Shown here: positions 59,864 to 64,000 of the stretch, one piece after another
How positions within the stretch are numbered: position 1 is the stretch's first letter
How the letters are laid out: the number at the start of each line of letters is the position of its first letter
DNA from: Peptoniphilus phoceensis
Lineage (GTDB): Bacteria; Bacillota; Clostridia; Tissierellales; Peptoniphilaceae
Direction: 5' to 3'
DNA length: 64,000 nt
Assembly (NCBI RefSeq): GCF_001517665.2
Contig: NZ_LN999809.1
Location: forward strand, 484,501 to 548,500
Notes under the pieces: model-generated
What the model was told of the DNA's origin: nothing
Seen by the model: the letters and a program-made list of their open reading frames with translations, nothing else
The model's database searches: none
Program-made: the position numbers and the translations under genes

Positions 59864-61528
59864 TCACCTACTTGTTTGGATTTTATCCATAATCTCTTCT
59901 TTCATCAATTTAATTCTTTCTTCCGCATCTATTTTACTATCGGATACAGCATAGGCATATATTTTTAATTTTGGTTCTGTCCCTGAAGGTCTAAGTGCAA
60001 ACCAATTTTGTTCATCAAAGTAGAATTTTAAAAGATCTTGAGGTTTTTCTGAGTTATTTATAAAATCTTCTTTTCTTATTAAATCTCCTATTTTTTCAAA
60101 AGAATCAATTTGTCTAAAACTATCCATAATTTTTTTCATTATTGATTTTCCGTCTTTACCTTCAAAGTAAACTGAATCAAGATATTCTTCATAATATCCA
60201 TATTTTTTATATATTTCTTCTAAATAATCTTTTAATTTTAAATTTCTTTTTTTAAGATATCCAGCTAGTTCAGCTATAATCATTGAAGTCCCAACAGCAT
60301 CTTTATCCCTTATATTATTTCCAATAACATAACCAATTGATTCTTCATAGCCAAAGACAAAGTCTTTTTCATGATTTTCATCCCAAATATTAGGCATATT
60401 ACAAATATTTTTAAAACCTGTTAGTGTTTCAAAAACATCAACACCATAATCTTTTGCTATTTTTTTTATTAAATCTGCAGTAACAACTGTTTTTACAATA
60501 GCTGGATTATCAAATTTTTTGTGAGCTTCTCTTTCTAAAATAAAGTATCCTAGAATAAAACCCATTTGATTTCCTGTAATTCTTAAAACTTCATCATCCA
60601 TTTCAAGAACTGCAACTCTATCAGAATCAGGGTCTGTTGCAATAATTATATCCGCATCTTCTTTTTTTGCTAGTTTGATTGCTTTGTCAAAAGCCCTTAT
60701 ATCTTCTGGATTTGGATTTGTAACATTTTTAAAATCTCCATCAGGATTTTCTTGCTCAGCTACTACAAAAACATTTTTAAATCCACGCATATCTAATATA
60801 TTTCTTACGTATTTATTTCCACAACCGCTCAAAGGTGTGTACACAATTTTTATGTCCTTATCTATATCATCAGTTAAAGAAATTTTTAAAATATCCTTGT
60901 AGAAAGACTTAATTACACCTTCTCCAAGAAATTTTATATTTTTATAATTAGATAATTTTTTTAATGTCTTAAAGTCATAGTCCAAAATATTAATTTTTTG
61001 TGATCTTTCTTCTATTTCATCTGCAATATCTGATAAAATTTGAGATCCTTTTTCCCAGTAAAGTTTAAAACCATTGTAATTTTTTGGATTATGCGAAGCT
61101 GTAATCATTATTCCTGAAATAGTTTTTAAATATCTAATTGAGTAAGCTAAAAGTGGAGTTGGACAAATTCCTGAAAATAAATAAACCTTAATTCCATTTT
61201 CAGCTAAAATTTTTGCAGTTAAAATGGAAAATTCGTAGGATTCATGTCTTATGTCACGACCAATAACTACACCCTTATTTGCCGCATCTTCTCCAAGATT
61301 TTTTATAAAATTAGCTAGAGCAAGAGCAGTCTTAGAAACAGTCAAATAATTCATTCTATTTGTGCCTGGTCCAAGAATACCACGAAGACCTGCTGTCCCA
61401 AATTCTAAATTTTTATAAAAACTATCTTCAATTTCTTCTTCATTGTCTTTCATTTTTTCAAGTTCTATTTTTAATTTTTCATTAACATTTTCGCTTTCCA
61501 GCCATTCATTATAGATATCTTTATACAT
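59864..61528 (-). CDS. pgcA: Phosphoglucomutase/phosphomannomutase (PgcA-like)
   Basis: 554 residues of the alpha-D-phosphohexomutase family: FGTAGLRGILGPGTNRMNY, phosphoserine loop TASHNPKNYNGFK, metal loop ATDPDSDR, sugar loop GYEESIGY and phosphate-binding RPSGTEPKLKIY. Long form, as in Firmicute PgcA that makes glucose 1-phosphate for wall and glycolipid sugars. It may also act on other hexoses. It is 2 bases after ybaK. Confidence 0.93.
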   Translation of the reverse strand: MYKDIYNEWLESENVNEKLKIELEKMKDNEEEIEDSFYKNLEFGTAGLRGILGPGTNRMNYLTVSKTALALANFIKNLGEDAANKGVVIGRDIRHESYEFSILTAKILAENGIKVYLFSGICPTPLLAYSIRYLKTISGIMITASHNPKNYNGFKLYWEKGSQILSDIADEIEERSQKINILDYDFKTLKKLSNYKNIKFLGEGVIKSFYKDILKISLTDDIDKDIKIVYTPLSGCGNKYVRNILDMRGFKNVFVVAEQENPDGDFKNVTNPNPEDIRAFDKAIKLAKKEDADIIIATDPDSDRVAVLEMDDEVLRITGNQMGFILGYFILEREAHKKFDNPAIVKTVVTADLIKKIAKDYGVDVFETLTGFKNICNMPNIWDENHEKDFVFGYEESIGYVIGNNIRDKDAVGTSMIIAELAGYLKKRNLKLKDYLEEIYKKYGYYEEYLDSVYFEGKDGKSIMKKIMDSFRQIDSFEKIGDLIRKEDFINNSEKPQDLLKFYFDEQNWFALRPSGTEPKLKIYAYAVSDSKIDAEERIKLMKEEIMDKIQTSR

Positions 61529-61530
61529 AC

Positions 61531-62001
61531 TTACTCCTTTTTTATATCTGAAAATTCTCCATCTATTAGAGAAACTAATTCTTTAGGATTTAATTTTATT
61601 TGCATCCCAACTTTTCCACCACTTATATAAAAAAAGTTAAGATCTTCTGCCGAAGAATCAATATATGTTTTGAATTCTTTCTTCATTCCAACAGGTGAAC
61701 ATCCTCCATGAACATATCCTGTCAAAGGTAAAAGTTTTTTTTGAGGAATCATTTCAATTTTTTTTGAATTAGATGCCCTTGCAGCTTTTTTTAAATCTAA
61801 TTCACTAGATACAGGTACAACAAAAACGAAATTTTCACCCTCTTTAGATTCTGTCACTAAGGTCTTAAAAACTTTGTCTTTATTTTCGCCTAGCTTTTCT
61901 GCCACATCTGTTCCAGATATTCCATCCTTAGTTGAATATTCGATAATTTCAAAATCTATATTTTCACTTTTAAGTATTCTCATTGCATTTGTCTTTTTCA
62001 T
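61531..62001 (-). CDS. ybaK: Cys-tRNA(Pro) deacylase YbaK
   Basis: 156-residue editing protein that hydrolyses cysteine mischarged on tRNA-Pro by ProRS. Family marks are VFKTLVTESKEG with the catalytic Lys, FVFVPVSSELDLKKAARAS, and LTGYVHGGCSPVGMKKEFKTYIDSS. Complete and of normal length. It is the first gene of the operon with pgcA, preceded by AAGGTGAT; the functional link to pgcA is unclear. Confidence 0.95.
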   Translation of the reverse strand: MKKTNAMRILKSENIDFEIIEYSTKDGISGTDVAEKLGENKDKVFKTLVTESKEGENFVFVVPVSSELDLKKAARASNSKKIEMIPQKKLLPLTGYVHGGCSPVGMKKEFKTYIDSSAEDLNFFYISGGKVGMQIKLNPKELVSLIDGEFSDIKKE

Positions 62002-62107
62002 AAAATCACCTTTTCATCTATATTAATTTTACAACAAAAAAATCTTTTCTTCATCTTTTTAAAAATATATTTTATTTTATTAATTTTTAAAAAAACAAAT
62101 AAAAAAA

Positions 62108-62125
62108 GACTGGAAATTCCCAGCC
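62108..62125 (-). terminator. Terminator of the pab-aroF operon
   Basis: On the minus strand GGCTGG, loop GAATTT, CCAGTC (one G-T pair), followed by a run of seven T. It lies 8 bases past the pabC stop. Confidence 0.82.
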
Positions 62126-62133
62126 TAATTATC

Positions 62134-62847
62134 TTAAAAACCAATATTTTTTAAATCTTTTTCAATCTTTAATTTAATCCTTTGATTATTAAAAATATTA
62201 TCATCTATTGCTAATACAGATCTTACGCCCATAAGAGAATTTGAAATAAATACTTCATCAAAATCCTTGATTTCACTATTAGATATTACTTTTTCACGTA
62301 TCTTGTAATTATTTATTAAATAATCTCTCATAGTACCCTTTAATAATCCAGAAGAAAGTGTTGGAGTAAAAATTTCATCATCTTTAACAAAAAATATATT
62401 TGCAAAGGAAGTTTCTGCCACTTCCTCTCTCTCATTTAAAAATAAAGCAGAATCAAAACCCTTAGATATAGCCCACCTGTGTTCTAAAATATTTTCATAA
62501 TAAGAAAGACTTTTGTGATATATCATTTTCGAAGTTGAATTTCTTCTGACAGGTGAAATTTTTAATTTAAAAAGCTTATCTTCATTTCTATAATTATCTT
62601 CTCTAGAAGATAGAATAAAATTTTTATCAGAAACTATTATTTTAAGAGCAAAATTATCTTCATCCGCATTTTTTATATAAGAAATAATTTTTTCTTCATC
62701 TATCTCTTTTGTAATTCCAAAAAAATCCAAACTATTCTTTAGTCTTTTTAAATGAGCGTCAAGAAAAAGTGCTTTTCTATCAACAACTTTAATTGTCTCA
62801 AAAGCTCCCTTCCCAAAAGAGAAACCATCATCAAATTCTATTTTCAT
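62134..62847 (-). CDS. pabC: Class IV aminotransferase, probably aminodeoxychorismate lyase
   Basis: 237 residues with the fold-type IV PLP pattern: FDDGFSFGKGAFETIKVVD, PLP Lys in YHKSLSYYENI, EVAETSFANIFFV and GLLKGTMRDYLI. Branched-chain and D-amino-acid transaminases share this fold, but the position after pabB and aroF makes aminodeoxychorismate lyase (release of pyruvate to form p-aminobenzoate) the best reading. It overlaps aroF by 17 bases. Confidence 0.85.
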   Translation of the reverse strand: MKIEFDDGFSFGKGAFETIKVVDRKALFLDAHLKRLKNSLDFFGITKEIDEEKIISYIKNADEDNFALKIIVSDKNFILSSREDNYRNEDKLFKLKISPVRRNSTSKMIYHKSLSYYENILEHRWAISKGFDSALFLNEREEVAETSFANIFFVKDDEIFTPTLSSGLLKGTMRDYLINNYKIREKVISNSEIKDFDEVFISNSLMGVRSVLAIDDNIFNNQRIKLKIEKDLKNIGF

Positions 62848-63619
62848 TAAAATCCTCTACATATTTTGCTATCTTTTCATAAGTCTCATAAGAAATAGTT
62901 TGTGCAGCATCACTTTTTGCTTCATCTGGATTTGGATGGACTTCAATCATAACACCATCAAGTCCAAGAGCAAGAGTTGCTCTAACCATAGGTTCAATTA
63001 ATTCTCTTTTACCAGTTCCATGACTTGGATCGACAATTACTGGATAGCCAGTTTTTTCTTTAATCATATAAGCTCCAGCTAAATCAAGAGTATTTCTCAT
63101 TTCTGTTTCAAAAGTTCTTATGCCTCTTTCACAAAATATTATATTTTTATTACCTTCAACTTCAATATATTTTGCTGCCATTTCCCATTCTTTTAAAGTT
63201 GCAGAAAATCCTCTCTTTAAAATTACTGGTTTATTTGTTTTGCCAACTTTTTTTAGTAAGGCATAGTTATACATATTTCTTGATCCAATTTGAAAAACAT
63301 CTATATAATCTTTAATTAATTCAACATGATCTTCACTTAAAACTTCAGTGACGATAGGTAGATTTGTTTCCTCTGATGCTTCCTTTAAATATTTAACTGC
63401 ATCAAACCCTATACCTTGAAAATCGAAGGGACTCGTCCTAGGTTTAAAGGCACCACCCCTTAATATATCAAGACCTATATTTTTAAGATCCTTTGCTTCA
63501 TTTACTATATGTTCTCTTGATTCAATTGAACATGGACCCGCAATTAAAATAGGATTACCATCACCAAGATTAATATTTCTAATTTTCACGATTTTATTCT
63601 TACTTAATTTTTCTATCAT
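62831..63619 (-). CDS. aroF: 3-Deoxy-7-phosphoheptulonate synthase
   Basis: First enzyme of the shikimate pathway, condensing PEP and erythrose 4-phosphate. About 262 residues with IAGPCSIESREHI, GGAFKPRTSPFDFQG, IGSRNMYNY, ILKRGFSATLKEW, CERGIRTFE and DPSHGTGKRE: the short microbial type without a regulatory N-terminal ACT domain. The start chosen is ATG at 63619, two bases after the pabB stop; GAGGGA about 13 bases upstream is a distant site. It feeds chorismate to the flanking pabB and pabC. Confidence 0.94.
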   Translation of the reverse strand: MIEKLSKNKIVKIRNINLGDGNPILIAGPCSIESREHIVNEAKDLKNIGLDILRGGAFKPRTSPFDFQGIGFDAVKYLKEASEETNLPIVTEVLSEDHVELIKDYIDVFQIGSRNMYNYALLKKVGKTNKPVILKRGFSATLKEWEMAAKYIEVEGNKNIIFCERGIRTFETEMRNTLDLAGAYMIKEKTGYPVIVDPSHGTGKRELIEPMVRATLALGLDGVMIEVHPNPDEAKSDAAQTISYETYEKIAKYVEDFNENRI

Positions 63620-63620
63620 T

Positions 63621-64000
63621 TTAATTTTTGCTTCCCTCAATATATATTTCGTCGAAATTGTTATAGTAAGATTGAAGTGCAAGAAGTGAACCCTTTGCTT
63701 TTAAAACAATTTCATCAAATTCTTCCTCTTCATCCGATAAAAGTATAATTGCTCCTCCAACTCCTATACTAGCTTTATCTTTTTCAATTAAAGCTGTTCT
63801 TATAACAATGTTAAAATCCATAGTGGAATTATTTGATATATATCCAATAGTTCCTGAATAAACACCTCTAGGATAAGTTTCTAGCTCATCAATTATTTCA
63901 AGAGTTCTCTTTTTTGGAGCACCTGTCATAGAACCACCAGGAAAAGTTTTTTCAAGAACATCTATTATATCGACATCATCTCTAATTTTACCTGAAACTG
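63621..64000 (-). CDS. pabB: Aminodeoxychorismate synthase component I (PabB), C-terminal part only
   Basis: 126 residues of the chorismate-binding domain of the PabB/TrpE family, open to the window's end: VSGKIRDDVDIIDVLEKTFP, then the diagnostic FPGGSMTGAPKKRTLEIIDELE and YSGTIGYIS. Anthranilate synthase and isochorismate synthase share this domain; the pabC-like gene nearby points to PabB. The N-terminal part is beyond base 64000. Confidence 0.88.
   Translation of the reverse strand, partial: VSGKIRDDVDIIDVLEKTFPGGSMTGAPKKRTLEIIDELETYPRGVYSGTIGYISNNSTMDFNIVIRTALIEKDKASIGVGGAIILLSDEEEEFDEIVLKAKGSLLALQSYYNNFDEIYIEGSKN

Noticed and set aside
1-64000. tRNA, rRNA, riboswitch or T-box elements
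   Set aside because: Intergenic gaps were read for cloverleaf, aptamer-like and anticodon-specifier patterns; none was convincing. Nearly all gaps are explained by promoters and terminators.
1-64000. Prophage or plasmid island
   Set aside because: Apart from the single IS200-type element there are no phage structural, replication or partition genes; the Xer gene looks like a chromosomal XerC/D.

Overview
The window is AT-rich, with dense short-spaced genes, strong Gram-positive Shine-Dalgarno sequences and frequent TTG or GTG starts. Gene order and families point to a low-GC Firmicute: rimO-pgsA-cinA-recA, lexA beside a LysM cell-division inhibitor, sepF-ylmH-lspA-rluD, gatCAB, RNase Y, RqcH and a PfkB/isochorismatase group. 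Two secreted SLH-domain proteins and a copper-amine-oxidase-fold surface protein suggest an anaerobic coccus of the Tissierellia/Peptoniphilaceae type (Anaerococcus- or Peptoniphilus-like). The genus is an inference from style and cannot be proved from the window.

Layout. 1-11.9 kb, plus strand: 3' part of pnp, dut, ftsK, rimO, pgsA, cinA, recA, then a four-gene operon encoding an Mre11-like nuclease and a Rad50/SMC-like ATPase divided over three reading frames. 12-18.3 kb: yerC (plus), then on the minus strand rqcH, a roughly 590-bp AT-rich gap, a surface protein, a Xer recombinase, rny and a yneA-like gene. 18.3-18.5 kb: a yneA/lexA divergent control region with a tandem series of LexA-box-like sites. 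19.2-27.3 kb, minus: miaB-mutS-mutL-miaA-ynbB. 27.4-36.3 kb, minus: der-plsY-gpsA-hlyD-like-ylmE-sepF-ylmH-lspA-rluD-FAD protein, covering division, lipid and translation functions. 36.4-37.7 kb, plus: a two-part ThrE-type exporter. 37.66-38.34 kb: an apparently intact IS200-type element with elaborate RNA structure. 38.4-45.8 kb, minus: pcrA-ligA-gatC-gatA-gatB. 45.8-49.7 kb, minus: tcdA and two SLH proteins. 49.9-51.3 kb, plus: siroheme-synthase-like protein, cupin and a Cys-Cys protein. 51.4-64 kb, minus: ppsA; a yhaO-yhaN (second Mre11/Rad50-like pair)-phosphoesterase-CYTH group; ybaK-pgcA-pfkB-like-isochorismatase; and pabB (partial)-aroF-pabC.

DNA repair dominates the window: recA, lexA, yneA, mutS, mutL, ligA, pcrA, dut, a Xer recombinase and two different Mre11/Rad50-like systems. 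RNA decay and translation quality control (pnp, rny, rqcH) and tRNA modification (rimO modifies ribosomal protein S12; miaA, miaB and tcdA modify tRNA) are also well represented.

The best candidates for undescribed biology are: (1) the divided Rad50-like ATPase, whose N-terminal half ends in a C-x2-C-x10-H-x3-H motif and which has a 77-residue coiled-coil protein between its two halves; (2) four LexA-like boxes phased at exactly 13 bp between yneA and lexA, with a fifth one step beyond and a sixth against the lexA promoter; (3) the RNA architecture of the IS200-type element; (4) intrinsic terminators placed directly against the ribosome-binding site of the following gene, after both pnp and rny.
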